64,000 nucleotides of DNA from Rutstroemia sp. NJR-2017a BVV2 (GCA_002946415.1 NJPS01000033.1:961480-1025479), one strand, 5' to 3'; shown: positions 12,700 to 25,739, counted from the first letter of the stretch. Numbers and translations are program-made. Notes: generated by a model from the sequence alone, not told the origin.

Positions 12700-12950
12700 A
12701 TATATTCTTCAACTTCGTTAGTTGGCAATACTAATATATCTTATACTCTTCAACTTCATCAGTTGGCAATACTTAGTATACCTTATACTCTATAACTTCG
12801 TCAATTGACAATACTTAGTATATCTTATACTCTATAACTCTATCAGTTAGCGATACTAGTATACCTTATACTCTTCAACTCCGTTAGTTAGTGATATAGT
12901 ATATCTTATACTCTTCAACTCTTATTAATTAGCAACTATAGTACACCGTA
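12700..12950. repeat. Tandem repeat in the Copia 5' leader, about 42 bp x 6
   Basis: The unit ttatactcttcaacttcgt/agttggcaatactagtata recurs six times with drift (near 12,701, 12,741, 12,781, 12,824, 12,866 and 12,908). It lies between the 5' LTR (13,002-13,186) and the gag ATG on the minus strand, i.e. in the untranslated leader, where packaging or internal promoter signals often sit. Confidence 0.8.
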
Positions 12951-13001
12951 TACTATCAGAGCTCAATCTACTTCTTACTATACAAACCAGTATTTATAAC
13001 C

Positions 13002-13186
13002 TATTAGAAAATAGGCCCTAAATAGTACAGAAGTGGTAGTATTAGATATAGACTAAGTTAACTAACTAGAAGAAAGTTCTTAAGGAAACTCAATTATCCA
13101 GACCTTTTAACTATATATTTCGGAGCTCGGCTTCAGTATACTAGTAAATAGTTATATGGACTGATATACTTAGTTTACTTTCAATA
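13002..13186 (-). repeat. Copia 5' LTR (185 bp, intact)
   Basis: Starts tattagaaaataggccc and ends actttcaata. The flanking tataa at 13,187-13,191 matches 922-926. Adjacent internal sequence on the minus strand begins ggttataaatactgg, the expected primer-binding position; I cannot assign the tRNA. Confidence 0.9.
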
Positions 13187-14985
13187 TATAATATATTAAA
13201 TATTTTTAATATTTTCGAAATTCTTTTTTATTTTTTAATAAAATTATTAATAAATAATTTAATAAAGAATTATAAATATTTTATAATTGTTTTTTATATT
13301 TAAATAATAAATAATAAAGAAAATTATAAATAATATAATATATTATATATTTTTAATTTCTTTGAAAATTTTCATTATTATTTCTTGTAAAATTATTAAT
13401 AAATAAATTAATAGAAAATTCCAAATATTTTAAAATTTTTTATTATATTTAAATAATAAATAATAAAGAAAATTATAACTAATATAATATATTAAATATT
13501 TTTAATTTCTTTGAAGATTTTGATTATTATTATTTATAAAATTATTAATAAATAAATTAATAGAAAGTAATAAATATTTTAATAATTTCTATTATATTCA
13601 AATAATAAATAATAAAGAAAATTATAAATAATATAATATATTAAATATTTTAAACTTATTTGAAAATTTTTATTATAACTTTTAATAAAATTATAATCAA
13701 ATAAATAATAAATAAATTAATAGTAAATAATAAATATTTTATAAATTTTTATTATATTTAAATAATAAATAATATAGAAAATTATAAATAATATAATATA
13801 TTATATATTTTTGATTTCTTCGAAAATTTTTATTATTATTTTTGATAAAACTATTAATAATAAAATAATAAATAAATTAATAAAAAATAAAAAATATTTT
13901 ATAAGTTTTTATTATATTCAAATAATAAATAAAAAAGAAAACTATAAATAATTTAATATATAAAATATTTTTAATTTCTTTAAAGTAATTTTTTTTTTTT
14001 GGATAAAATTATTAATAAATAAATTAATAAAGAATTATAAATATTTTATAAATTTCTATTATATTTAAATAACAAATAATACAGAAAACTATAAATAATA
14101 TAATATATAAAATATTTTTAATTTCTTCAAAGTTTTTTATATTTTTTTTGAATAAAATTATTAATAAATAAATTAATAAAGAATTATAAATTTTTTATAA
14201 ATTTTTATTATATTTAAATAACAAATAATATAGAAAATTATAAATATTATAATATATTAAATATTTTTAATTTATTTGAAAATCTTTTATAAAATTATTA
14301 ATAAATAAACTAATTGAAAATTATAAATTTTTTATAAATCTTTATTATATTTAAATAATAAATAATAAAGAAAATTAGAAATAATATAATATATTAAATA
14401 TTTTTAATTTCTTCGAAAATTTTTATTATTATTTTTGATAAAATTATAAATTAATAAATAATAAATAAATTAATAGAAAATTATAAATATTTTATACATT
14501 TCTATTATATTTAATTAATAAATAATCAAGAAAATTATAAATATTATAATATATTAAATATTTATATTTAATGAAAAATCTTATTATAATTATTTTAAAT
14601 AATATATTATTAAAGAATTTTATAAAGAATAAATAATTATTTATAAAATTTTATAATATTAAAAAAGAAAATAATAAAGAAAAGAATAAATAATTTAAAA
14701 TATAAAATTTTTTAAATTTTTAAATATAAAATAAATAAGAAAATTATAAATAATATAATAAATTAAATATTTTATTTTTTTTAAAAAATATTTTTTTATA
14801 TTTTTATTATTATTTAATACAAAATATTAATTAATAAATTAAAAAGAAATTATTAATATTTTCTAAATATCTTTTATATTAAATATTAAAAATAATTCAA
14901 TAAATTAAATATTAAATATATTTTTTTATATTTTCTTTATTATTTCAATTAATTTTATATTTTAAAATATTGAAATATTAAAATA
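13187..14985. repeat. AT-rich tandem repeat array (right arm) and AT-rich DNA
   Basis: Continues the array of 1-926: the same roughly 140-165 bp monomer with attatatttaaataataaat and aaaattataaataatataat recurs to about 14,560, then degenerates. No open frames of note and no genes seen. Confidence 0.7.
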
Positions 14986-15430
14986 TTAATAATTCTGAAA
15001 AATATATTTATTATTTTATAATATATTATAATATTGATAATTAAAAAAATAATAATAAAATATAATTATTTTATAATATTCTATTAAATTAAAATATAAT
15101 AAAATAAAGAAAATAAAAAATAATATAATAAATTTAATTTGGAATAAATTAAATAAATCATTAAATAATTAATTTAAATTAAATAATTTGAATATTTTAA
15201 ATTTATTAATTAATTATAATATAAATAATATAATTGAAATAATCTAATTATAAAAAATAAAAATAAAAATAAAATCAATATATAAAAATAAAAAATAATA
15301 TAATTAATAATTCTTTTTGAAAAGATTTTATTAAAATAATTAATTAGATTAAATTCTTTTATAATTAATATTATATATATTAATTAGTAAATTCAAAATA
15401 AATAAAATAAAATAAAATAAAATAATAAAT
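14986..15430 (+). repeat. Heavily RIP-bleached copy of the LINE 3' end
   Basis: Aligns by eye with 25,740-26,545 when C-to-T and G-to-A changes are allowed; for example aatttgaatattttaaattt here against agttcaagtacttcaggctt there. It ends in the same attagtaaattcaaaataaa segment and (aaata)n tail. A second copy at 21,425-21,860 is nearly identical over some 430 bp. Nearly all G and C is gone. Confidence 0.65.
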
Positions 15431-16718
15431 AAAATATTTTAATATTTTATATTAAATAATTATCTTAGTGAATTTTTTTTGAATAAAATTATTAATTATA
15501 TTATTTTAAATTTTAAATTTTTTTATATTTACTTTATTTTTATTTTTTATAAATTTACTTTGTTTTTATCTTTTGTAATTTTATTATTTATATTATAATT
15601 AATTAATAAATTTAAAATATTTCAATTATTTATTTTAAATTAATTATTATATTTCTTCTATATTATTATTATAATTAAATTATATAGAAATTAAAATTAA
15701 TTATTTATATTAAATAAACTAAATTATTATATCTAGATAATATATTATATATATTTATAATAATATAAATATTTATAAAATAAAGAATATTTTATAATAT
15801 AGATATTTATTAAATATATAATATTTTATAAAAAAGATCTTTAATAAAATTTTTAAATAAAATTATCTAATATTTTAATAATTCTAATAATTATTATATT
15901 AATAAAATTAATAAAATAATAAAAAATAAAGATTTATATAATTAGATAATATTTTCTTTATATTTAAAGTTTTATATTTAATAATAATTATTATTTACTT
16001 ATTTATTATTATAATTATAATTAATATTTTATATAACTATTATTAATAATAAAGAGAAAACTAATTTAATTAAAATTAATTAAATTATATTATAATTATT
16101 TTATATATATTAGAAATATTTCTTTTCTAAATTATATAGAGATAATTAGAATTAATATATAAAGAATTAATTATAATTATAATAATAAATATTAAATAAT
16201 AATAATTATTAAAATAAATAATTTAATATTAATTAAATTTAGAAATATTATAAATTTCAAATATTATAATATTATTAATATTTAATATAATAAATATAAA
16301 GATAATTTAGATAATAAATTTCTCTAATTAATATATTTTATAAATATCTTTAAAATAAAAAATATTCTGAAAAAATAATATTTATAAAAAAAGTAATTTC
16401 TTTAATAAAATTAATAATTAATAATTATATAATATTTTATTAGTTTTATTAATTTTATTTAGAAATTAAATGATAGAATTAATAAAAATAATAAAATAAT
16501 AAAAAATAAAAATTTATATAATTAAATAGTTTTCTTTAATATATAGAACTTTATAGTTAATTAATAATTATTACTTATTATTTATTATTATAATTATTTG
16601 ATTCTCTATATAACTATTTTCAATAATAAATTTATAATAATATTATTACTTATATTAATTATTAATATTCAAGATTCTAATCACTTTTATATTATTTAGA
16701 AGATAAATATTTATAATA
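15431..16718 (+). repeat. RIP-bleached Gypsy LTR relics
   Basis: Near 15,800-16,035 and again 16,250-16,718 the sequence tracks the Gypsy element 2 LTR after transitions (tatataactattattaataataaa; agaagataaatatttataat). The second copy ends at 16,718 with the expected ttataata terminus, just before the methyltransferase island. The remainder is AT-rich with no recognisable content. Confidence 0.55.
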
Positions 16719-16845
16719 CTCGAGAGTATTTACATTTTTAACTTGATAAACAATATAATAGATACTTCAGCGGTCCACACATTATATAATCCCCACCAAG
16801 CGGATATTATACAGGTTAGTTGTATTTCTAATTCTATAATACCAA

Positions 16846-18423
16846 TCACCCAATATGTGGGAACCAACCCGGCCATTGAATAGTATTATATGCACCCTGT
16901 GGCAGCAACCTCAACTGCGTCAAGTCCGCTACGTAAAGATACATTCTCGCAACACAATACGTGAATGCACACAAATACATGCTCAACTGTGCTTTGAAAC
17001 TAAGATCCAGAAATGGATCATTGGTCTTCGAATTGTTCCTGACCTTCGCTTTTGCTCGGTGCCACCACTGAAAGCTCGTGGCCTTGTATATAATTCTTCT
17101 GAGTCGAGAAATGTCATCTGGTATATTGGACCACGCTTCTTGCCTTGCTGCATGCCGCTTTTCCCAACCCTCCCGTCTGGCTCTTCGTTGATCGTCAGAC
17201 TCAGAACACCATAATAGAACGATTGTAAAATATATAATGATACTTGCAGCAAGCATAACACTTGCGGTACGCCATAGTGTCTGTTCAATGTGTGTGGGAA
17301 ACGTCTCATTCCAAGATGACAAGAAAATGACTGCATAGCCTACAGCCACAAATAAAAAAGCAAGCATATAATTCCCATGCACTCCGAACCAGTACGTATT
17401 TTCGATTCTGCTGATATAAACGCCGTTGCCCGCTTCAGCAGCGTATTCGACAAATAGGACTTTCTCAATTCGCATCCAGCGGAGGATGTTAATCCAGTGT
17501 TGCCAGAATCGCGACCAATGCCATTCTTGACGCGGAACGACACAGTCTAAGGGCGTATGGTCATATACGGTCGGTATAGCACCGTCTTGAATCTCCTCCA
17601 TAGTAAACGGAGATTCGAGAATTATCGATGTAGTGACGTCTGCAGGCTTGTTCCACCAACAAATAGATGTGCCCAAGGCACAGAACATAAATGCCACAGT
17701 TGTAATCTCCAATCCTGAAACCGGTAGGTGTTCTATCAGTCGTGTAATGAAGTTGATCACGAACCAAGTTGTCTGAATCAATGTAATGGCCCGAAGGATA
17801 CCATCACTCTTGTTTCGATCCTTGATAGTTTTCTTTATCTCTTCTGGTGAGTCAAGGGTGATGCGGTTTTTTTTGACAAGGTACAGCAACTGCCTAGCAT
17901 TCAAAGGCACGACGGTTTCCGAGTTTGCTGGTTTGAGAACGAAGCCTCCGGCATTTGAGAAGAAAGCATGGGTCATTTCCCACTCTCCGATCTGAGCATC
18001 TTTGAAATCTTTCACGGATTGCTTGGCTGATGCCCATTGTCCGAGGGCAGCTTGGAGTATAAACTCAGGGCCGAGGAAGCCAAGGGCTGTAAGCCAAGTT
18101 CGTCGGCAGATACTCTGTACAAGAGTCTCGTCGGGGTCTGGGATGTTTAGACAGAGTATTGACCAGGAACATAGGATCATGACAGATATACAATTCCAGA
18201 GTATATCGAGACTGCCTCGTCCGTTGGGAGATTGGGTCCATCCGGAACTGCCGCTGGCGCTGGTGATGTTTGAATTCGCAGCCTTGGAACTAGGTATTGG
18301 TTTCTCCCCGATCGACAGGCCATCATCATGGAAAATGTGCGTTGTAGGTAAACAATTATGTATATTATAAAAAATGAAAAGAGTGAAAATGATTGCCGAT
18401 AAGTGAGTTCCATACCACAACAT
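16846..18423 (-). CDS. Uncharacterised fungal multi-pass membrane protein
   Basis: A single-exon frame of 525 residues from ATG at 18,421-18,423 to TGA at 16,846-16,848. The frame extends six codons upstream but without an ATG. Hydrophobic segments fall near residues 8-24, 75-93, 110-125, 217-235, 238-258, 353-370, 386-406 and 476-498, so about seven or eight membrane spans. The centre has the pattern TTWFVIN...RLIEHLPVSGLEITT followed by WWNKPADV, which I associate with a widespread ascomycete membrane-protein family of unknown role; this is recall, not a search. A basic, Arg-rich cytoplasmic-type loop lies at about 410-430. No stop codons and normal composition, so it looks functional despite AT-rich relics ending 130 bp away. 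It is divergent from the methyltransferase gene. Function not assigned. Confidence 0.82.
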   Translation of the reverse strand: MLWYGTHLSAIIFTLFIFYNIHNCLPTTHIFHDDGLSIGEKPIPSSKAANSNITSASGSSGWTQSPNGRGSLDILWNCISVMILCSWSILCLNIPDPDETLVQSICRRTWLTALGFLGPEFILQAALGQWASAKQSVKDFKDAQIGEWEMTHAFFSNAGGFVLKPANSETVVPLNARQLLYLVKKNRITLDSPEEIKKTIKDRNKSDGILRAITLIQTTWFVINFITRLIEHLPVSGLEITTVAFMFCALGTSICWWNKPADVTTSIILESPFTMEEIQDGAIPTVYDHTPLDCVVPRQEWHWSRFWQHWINILRWMRIEKVLFVEYAAEAGNGVYISRIENTYWFGVHGNYMLAFLFVAVGYAVIFLSSWNETFPTHIEQTLWRTASVMLAASIIIYFTIVLLWCSESDDQRRARREGWEKRHAARQEAWSNIPDDISRLRRIIYKATSFQWWHRAKAKVRNNSKTNDPFLDLSFKAQLSMYLCAFTYCVARMYLYVADLTQLRLLPQGAYNTIQWPGWFPHIG

Positions 18424-19130
18424 GATTAAATATCGATACAAACACCACGTATTATTGTAATACCTTTAGCAAACCATTCAACTACGTAAGAACAAGATAT
18501 ATAACTGTATCATCGCAAGCCTTTCAATTTGTCCAAACCCGGGGCGGAATGGTCATACACACACCAAAACTGATTCTAACAGTTAGCATGTTATATGCGG
18601 CGCAGGTATCGAAGTTCGGCAAATCAGAATCAATTCCATAAGCCAAAATAAGGGAAACCCATGTAGGTACTACCTAAAGCTCCCCTCACCAACTTGACAA
18701 AAGGTGGTAGCATCCATTCACTCGTATCAGGACTTGTTTCGAGTTTATGATAGTTACACCAAGGCAACCCTTTAAATTCGATTTGCAAGGCCAATGATGA
18801 TACATCCAGCGGCTTTGAGAGGTGTTCTGGCAGCTCGCCGACGTTGAGGTTACATTATTAACCAACATCTCCCTTCGCTGATTGGCTGTCTGTACGAGGC
18901 GCATATCAATGCCCAGGCCCAGGATAAATACAGTACTGCCTCGGGACACCGCCTTACAAGTTCATATATTCTATTAAAGATTTGTAAACATATTGAGTAT
19001 TCAGTTTATCAAATTTATCGCTTGCGTATAATTTCAAACAACTGATTTTGCGTTCTGTTCTGAATCCGAAATACGAGTGTCTATTACTATCCTTTTATTT
19101 CGTTTCATTTATTTTACTGCTGAATTCACT
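18424..19130. promoter_or_regulatory. Divergent intergenic region, probable bidirectional promoter
   Basis: About 700 bp between two divergently transcribed genes. Composition is normal (not AT-bleached). Short GTG- or TTG-initiated frames here have no support as genes. No specific binding site could be assigned. Confidence 0.4.
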
Positions 19131-20054
19131 ATGGCAATTGATTCAGACTTCGACGAGTCGGCACCCCTCATCAACAAGAACGAGGCTCTGCAGGACTACT
19201 ACTACGCACTCGAATCTCGCATTGGTTATGGAATTGTCCTTGGTGGTACTCGACACTTTGGCTACTATGAACAAGGCACCTATAATCCTTTCCCTATCGG
19301 AGCTGCTTTGCGCCGAATGGAAGACCGCCTTGCAAAGACTCTGAACCTGCCAGCTGGCTCCCAGGTACTCGACGCGGGGTGCGGAGTCGGTCATGTAGCG
19401 CTACGTCTCGCAGAGGCACATTTACTACAAGTCCAGGGCATCGACGTCATCGACCACCACATCGTAAAAGCCCGGCGGAATATACAAGCGCGCGGAATGA
19501 GTGGGAAGGTCAAAGTTAGAAAGATGGACTACCACCACCTCGACGCATTCTCAAACAACTCTCTCGACGGCGTATATACCATGGAGACGCTTGTGCATAG
19601 CACATCGCCGGAGACTGTTGCTAGCGAGTTCTACCGTGTTTCGAAACCTGGGGGTCGTGTGGTTCTTTTCGAGTACGAACATAGCGATATGAATGTGGAT
19701 CCAAAGGGAAGAGCAACGTCATGGAGCATAATCAATAAATATGCTGCGATGCCTGCCCATGATCGATTTACTTATGGAACAATCGGTACGATCTTGGAGA
19801 AAGCCGGCTTCACCGATGTGAAGACGGAAGATATCACGATACATATAAAACCGATGGTGTTGTTCTTTTTCTTGTTGGCATATATACCATATCTATTTGT
19901 AGTCGCTTTAGGACTCCAAAAGTATTTTGTAAACACTATGGCTGGCGTGGAGGGCTGGAGAGCGCGACATAGCCTAAAGTATGTTATCGTAAGTGGGACG
20001 AAGCCAATGAAAATTGGTGATACTGGCGACAGCGAGGGGAAGAAAGTGAGATGA
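19131..20054 (+). CDS. SAM-dependent methyltransferase, sterol 24-C-methyltransferase (Erg6)-like
   Basis: Single exon of 307 residues. I use the ATG at 19,131; the longer frame from 19,077 begins at GTG and would add 18 residues of low-complexity hydrophobic sequence. Motif I is VLDAGCGVGH (residues 79-88), the glycine-rich SAM-binding loop; then DVIDHH (acidic end of strand 2), YTMETLVHS (post-I) and SKPGGRVVL (around 171-179). A hydrophobic stretch at about 241-262 (PMVLFFFLLAYIPYLFVVAL) may anchor it to a membrane. The N-terminal YGIVLGGTRHFGYYE matches the Erg6/SMT-like pattern. The family moves a methyl from S-adenosylmethionine to a lipid-like acceptor; whether this one acts on sterols or a secondary metabolite is not determined. 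Intact, with no sign of RIP; AT-rich DNA starts about 150 bp downstream. Confidence 0.88.
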   Translation: MAIDSDFDESAPLINKNEALQDYYYALESRIGYGIVLGGTRHFGYYEQGTYNPFPIGAALRRMEDRLAKTLNLPAGSQVLDAGCGVGHVALRLAEAHLLQVQGIDVIDHHIVKARRNIQARGMSGKVKVRKMDYHHLDAFSNNSLDGVYTMETLVHSTSPETVASEFYRVSKPGGRVVLFEYEHSDMNVDPKGRATSWSIINKYAAMPAHDRFTYGTIGTILEKAGFTDVKTEDITIHIKPMVLFFFLLAYIPYLFVVALGLQKYFVNTMAGVEGWRARHSLKYVIVSGTKPMKIGDTGDSEGKKVR

Positions 20055-21424
20055 GAGTTTTGAGATGAGAGTTCTGAGATGAGAACTTGAAGATATAGGA
20101 TATTGTGAAATAGCTATATAAAAGATATTCAATTGAGAATACCCTCGTTTTCACTTATCCGATTTGATTTTGAATATATAAAAGTCCTCAAATTATATAT
20201 ACTATATTATTTAATATCACGGAAATTAGTTATAATATTGATAATAAAAAAATTAGAATAATTAATTAATTTAGATAATAACTTATTTTAAATAATATTT
20301 TTAAAGAAATTAAAAAAAATTAAATTTAATAATTTATAATAATTAAGTCGATAATTAAATAAATAAAAAATATTTTTTTCTTATTACAATTTTAAAAAAT
20401 TTAATTATTATTAATTATCTATGAATAATTATTAAAAGATTATTAAATAGAAAAGAAAAAATAAATTCTTTATTTAAAATTATTTAATTAAACTTTTTAT
20501 TTAAATTATTATAATATTGATATATTATATATTCTATATATAATTAAATTCTTCAAATTTTAAAATTTTCTTAATTTTTTAATATTATAAAAATAAATAA
20601 TGAAATTAATAAAATTAAATATAAATAGATTAAATTAATTAGTTAAACTAATTAATAATCTAATCTAAATAATTATATTTTCCAAATTATAAAAATTATA
20701 AGTTATAATTTAGAAATATTAATTTGATAGATTATTTTAAAATAAAAATCTTCTTTTTTTCTTTAAATTTGGAAAATATATTAATTATTAATTAAATATA
20801 AATATTTATAAAAAGATTATTAAATAAAAAAAAATCAATTAATTTTATTATCTTAATTTCTTTTTCTATAATATAGTTATAAGATATTTATAATATAATA
20901 ATTATAAATTCGGATTAATAAAATTCTTTTATTATATATAATTATTATTATTTTTAATATTTTTATTTATCTTATTTATTTTTTATATAATTATTATATT
21001 AGATTAATTTTATTATTTTATTTATTCAAGATTATTATATTCAAAAATATTAGTAAAACTAAATTAATTACTAAATCAAATTAGTTAATATAGTATTTTC
21101 AATTTTGATGAATTTATTAAATTAATAATATCTAGAATTTAATTGATTTTATTAAATCTAAAAAATAAATCAATTAATTTATTATTATTTTATTTACTAT
21201 ATTAACTTTAGTTTAATTTATATTTAGAGAAGATTATAAATATTATATTTAATATAAATAAATATTTTCAGAATATATTAAAATTATTAAAAATATTATT
21301 ATTATTATTTTATATAAAATATTAATTAATAAATTAAAAAGAAATTAATAATATATTCTAAATATCTTTTATATTAAATATAAGAAAATAAAGAATATTA
21401 AAAATAATTTAATAAATTAAATAT
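20055..21424. other. AT-rich RIP-bleached DNA, no gene seen
   Basis: After about 100 bp of methyltransferase 3' flank, which holds gagatgagagtt direct repeats at 20,046-20,085, the sequence becomes almost pure A/T. No open frame or recognisable element stands out. Confidence 0.7.
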
Positions 21425-21860
21425 TAAAATATTAATAATTCTGAAAAATATATTATAATATTGATAATTAAAAAGTTAATAATAAAATATAATTATTTTA
21501 TACTTTTCTATTAAAATAAAATATATTGAAATAAAGAAAATAAAAAATAATATAATAAATTTAATTTGAAATAAATTAAATAAATAATTAAATAATGAAT
21601 CTAAAATAAATAATTCGAATATTTTAAATTTATTAATTAATTATAATATAAATAATATAATGAAAAAAAAACTAAATAATATAATTATAAAAAATAAGAA
21701 TAAAATAAATATATAAAAATAGAAAATAGAAAATAATATAATTAATAATTTTATTTGAAAAGATTTTATTAAAATAATTAATAAAATTAAACCTTTTTAT
21801 AAATTAATATTATATATATTAATTAGTAAATTAGAAATAAATAAAATAAAATAAAAAAAT
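21425..21860 (+). repeat. Second RIP-bleached copy of the LINE 3' end
   Basis: Nearly identical to 14,986-15,430 (both contain attaataattctgaaaaata and gaaaagattttattaaaata) and related to the less damaged LINE at 25,740-26,545. Ends in the same A-rich tail (aaataaataaaataaaat). Confidence 0.65.
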
Positions 21861-24800
21861 AAATTAAAAATTTTAATATTTTATAAAGAGAATTTTTATA
21901 TTTTTTATATTTAAATATAAATTATTTTATAATTAATTAAAAAGAAATATAATAATATTTTATAATTTTCTATAGTATAATAATATTAAATAAATAAAAA
22001 TTTAATAATATTATAATATATTATATATTTATATTTCATTTAATTTTATTTATAATTTATATTAATTTTTTATTTAATTAATTAAAAAGAAATTAATAAT
22101 AATTTATAAATTTTTATTATATTTAAAATAAAAATTATAAAGAAAATTATATAAAATATAATATATTAAATATTTATAATTTCTTTTAAAATTTTCTTAT
22201 TTTATTAAAAATAAATTTCTATATTATTAATATAAAGAAAATTAATATAATTTTATAAATTTTTATTATATTTAAATATTAAATAATAATAAAAATAAAA
22301 AATAATATAATATATTATATATTTATAATTTCTTTAATAATTCGAATTATTATTTTATATAAATTAATAATAAATAAATTAATAGAAAATTATAAATATT
22401 TTATAAATTTCTATTATATTTAAATAATAAATAACAAAGAAAATTATAAATAATATAATATATTAAATATTTTTAATTTCTTCGAAAATTTTTATTATTT
22501 TTTTTGATAAAATTATTATTAAATAAATAATAAATATTTTATAAATTTCTATTATATATAAATAATAAAAAATAAAGAAAATTATAAATAGTATAATATA
22601 TTATAATTTTTTAATTTCTGCGAAAATTTTTATTATTTTTTTGATAAAATTATTAATAAATAAATTAATAGAAAATTCTCAATATTTTACAAATTTCTAT
22701 TATATAAAAATAATAATTAATAAAGAAAATTATAAATAATTTAATATATTAAATATTATTAATTTCTTTGAAAATTTTATTTATTAGTTTTTATAAAATT
22801 CTAAATAAATAAATTATTAATAACTAAATTATTAAAAATTTATAATTTTTCATTAATTTATTTATTAAATATAATGAAAAATTATAAATATTTTAATATA
22901 TTAAATATTTATATTTAATAAAATTTATTATTATTATTATTTTTTAAAATATATTAGAAAAGAATATTATAAAAAATAAATAATTATTTATAAATTTTTA
23001 TAATATTAAAAAAGAAAATTAGATATAATTTAAAAATATTTATTTTTATTTTATATAAAATCTTTTAAAAAAAGTTAATAATTATAAAATAATAATTTAT
23101 AAATTTTAATAATATTTAAATATAAAATATTAAAGAAAATTATAAATAATATAATAAATTAAATATTTTATTTTTTTATCTTTTTATTATTATTTAATAA
23201 AAAATATTAATTATTAAATTATAAAGAAATCAATAATATTCTATAAATTTAATAATATTTAAATATTAAATAAAAAGAAAATTATAAATAATTAAATATA
23301 TTAAATATTTAATTTTCTTTAAAAATTTCTATTTATATTTTAAATTAAATTTTTAAAAAGTTCTTTTATATTAAATATAAGAAAATAAAGAAAATTAAAA
23401 ATAATTTAATAAATTAAATATTAAATATATTTCTTTATATTTTCTTTATTATAATAATTAGTTTTTTATTTTATAATATTTAAATATTAATTGATTATTT
23501 CTTTATTCTAACTAATTTATATATATAATACTAATTATAAAGAAGATTCAATTTTAGATATATTAAAGAAAACCTTTTTGAATAAAAACCTCTAAATATT
23601 CTTTCTATTTTCAATTTATTATTTATCTTTTTACTATATATTTTGCTTTTTGAAATATTATATTATTTTCCTCTTTTATTTTTCTTATTTTCTTTTTCTA
23701 ACTCTTTTTATCAATTTCTTCTCTTAATTATTTGAAAATACTAGCTAATATTATTTATTTGAAAACTATTAATAAATAATATTTTTGATTATTATAATTT
23801 TTATATAAATAGAAATAATTCTTTATACTTTCTAACTACTTTCTAAAAAGAAGAATATTTTTATTTTTAAATTATAGAAAACAAAACTATAGAATAAAGT
23901 TAGAATAAATAATTCTAATTAAGAAATTCAAAATTCGAACTTTATTATAATCTATTTTCTATTTTGCTAGTATTTGAATTCTACTTCTTTATTAATTAAC
24001 CAAAGTAAAACTTATATATCTAAATATATCTATCAATATATCTATCTTCTATATTTAAATATTAAATAGATATTTCAATATATTAAATATTAATAATTTT
24101 GAAAAATATAATTATAATTTTATAATATATTATAATATTAATAATTAAAAAATTAATATTAAAATAAAATTATTTTATAAATTTTTATAATATTGAAATA
24201 TAAAAAAATAAAGAAAATAAAAAATAATATAATAAATTTAATATTTTAATTTTTTATATAAAAAATATTTATATTCTTTATAATTCAAAAAAGATTATTT
24301 TATAATTAATTTAAATATTGATAGTTTTCGAGAATTAATAATAAATTATAGATTTATTAATTTATATTTTCTTAATAACTTTTTTATATATATTTAAAAT
24401 CTTAATAAAAATAAAATATAACTTTCTATATATATAATTTAAATAATTTTATAAATCTATATAAATTAATATTAATAAAAGTTAAAATATATAAAATAAT
24501 ATATTAATTATTTTATTTTATAAATTTATATTAAAATAATAAATAAAATAATATATTATATTAAATATTAATTACAATAATAAATAAAATAATATATTAT
24601 ATTAAATTTTAATTAAAAGAAGATTAATAATATTTTAAAGTTTTCTATTATTTGAATATTTAATATTAAAGAAAATTATAGATATTATAATATATTAAAT
24701 ATTTTTAATTTCTTCAAAAGTTTTTATTATAATTTCTTATAAAATTATTAATATATAAATTAATAGAAAATTCTAAATATTTTATAAATTTCTATTATAT

Positions 24801-25119
24801 TTAAAAAATATTTAATATATTAAATATTTTTAATTTCTCCGAAAGTTTTTATTATTATTTTTGATAAAATTATTAATAAATAAATTAATAGAAAATTATA
24901 AAGATTTTATAAATTTTTATTATATTTAAATAATAAATAATATAGTAAATTATAAATATTATATTATATTATAAATATTATATTATATTAAATATTTTTA
25001 ATTTCTTCGAAAAATTTTATTATTATTTTTTATAAAATTAATAATAAATAAATTAATAAAAAATTATAAATCTTTAATAAATTCTTATTATATTTAAATA
25101 TTAAATAATATATAAAATT
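21861..25119. other. AT-rich block with scattered tandem-array monomers
   Basis: Monomers like those of 1-926 reappear around 22,380-22,860 and 24,640-25,100. Between them is degenerate AT-rich DNA. A slightly less bleached patch (23,500-24,010) has no frame I can assign. No genes. Confidence 0.65.
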
Positions 25120-25649
25120 ATAAATATAGAAATAGTTAAAATCTTGAATATTATCGATTGTAATAACTAATAATATTATTATAAAGTTTATTATTAATAA
25201 TAATTATATAGAGAATCGATTATTTATTTATAATAATAAATAAATAAGTAATAATTATTATTAAATACAAAACTCTATATACTAAGAAAATATTATTTAG
25301 TTATATAGATTTTTGTTCTCTATTATTTTATTAATCTTATTAATTTCTATAATTAGAACTATTAAAATTTAGTAAGATATTATATAATTTCTATCTAAAG
25401 TTCTATTAAAGATATCTTTAATATTTCGGTTATTATCTTTTTAATAAATATCTTTCTATATAAGATACTATTCCTTCTAGAAATATATTGATAAATATTA
25501 ATATCTTTCTTATCTCTATATTAGAGATATAAATATCTTAACTTCTCTTTAGTATATAATCTTTATTCGAAGATTTATTTTATTAATTCCAAAAAGCTAT
25601 TTTTTAAATCTAAAGTCTTTAGATTACTATATAATCTATAGTTATAATA
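25120..25649 (-). repeat. Gypsy LTR, probably solo, RIP-bleached
   Basis: The complement aligns with the LTR of Gypsy element 2 (55,200-55,748) over most of its length, including tattataactatagattata at the start (complement of 25,630-25,649). The far terminus is too decayed to place. No attached gag-pol is seen. Confidence 0.6.
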
Positions 25650-25739
25650 TTTAATTATAAGAGTTATAAATAGTTTACTATAAAGATATTTTCTAATAAA
25701 AGATATTAATTAATAAGTTTTTGAGATAGAAGTAGAAAT

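Larger units (their letters stand above)
927..13186 (-). mobile_element. Ty1/Copia LTR retrotransposon, RIP-degraded, interrupted by a Gypsy insertion
   Basis: LTRs of 185 bp lie at 13,002-13,186 (5' LTR on the minus strand) and at 927-1,018 plus 7,658-7,750 (3' LTR, split). They begin tattagaaaatagg (TG decayed to TA) and end actttcaaca or actttcaata. Both flanks carry the 5-bp target duplication tataa (922-926 and 13,187-13,191). Inside, on the minus strand, are gag, a protease and GAG-pre-integrase region near 10,900-11,370, integrase, and reverse transcriptase with a YIDD motif at 8,854-8,865. This order, integrase before RT, is Copia. Many stop codons make it non-autonomous. The body holds the complete Gypsy element 1,019-7,652. 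Confidence 0.9.

Noticed and set aside
16855..17214. Plus-strand 119-aa ORF
   Set aside because: Shadow of the membrane-protein gene, which has coherent hydrophobic segments on the other strand.
18686..18949. Minus-strand 87-aa ORF
   Set aside because: Begins at GTG, no motifs, in the divergent promoter region.
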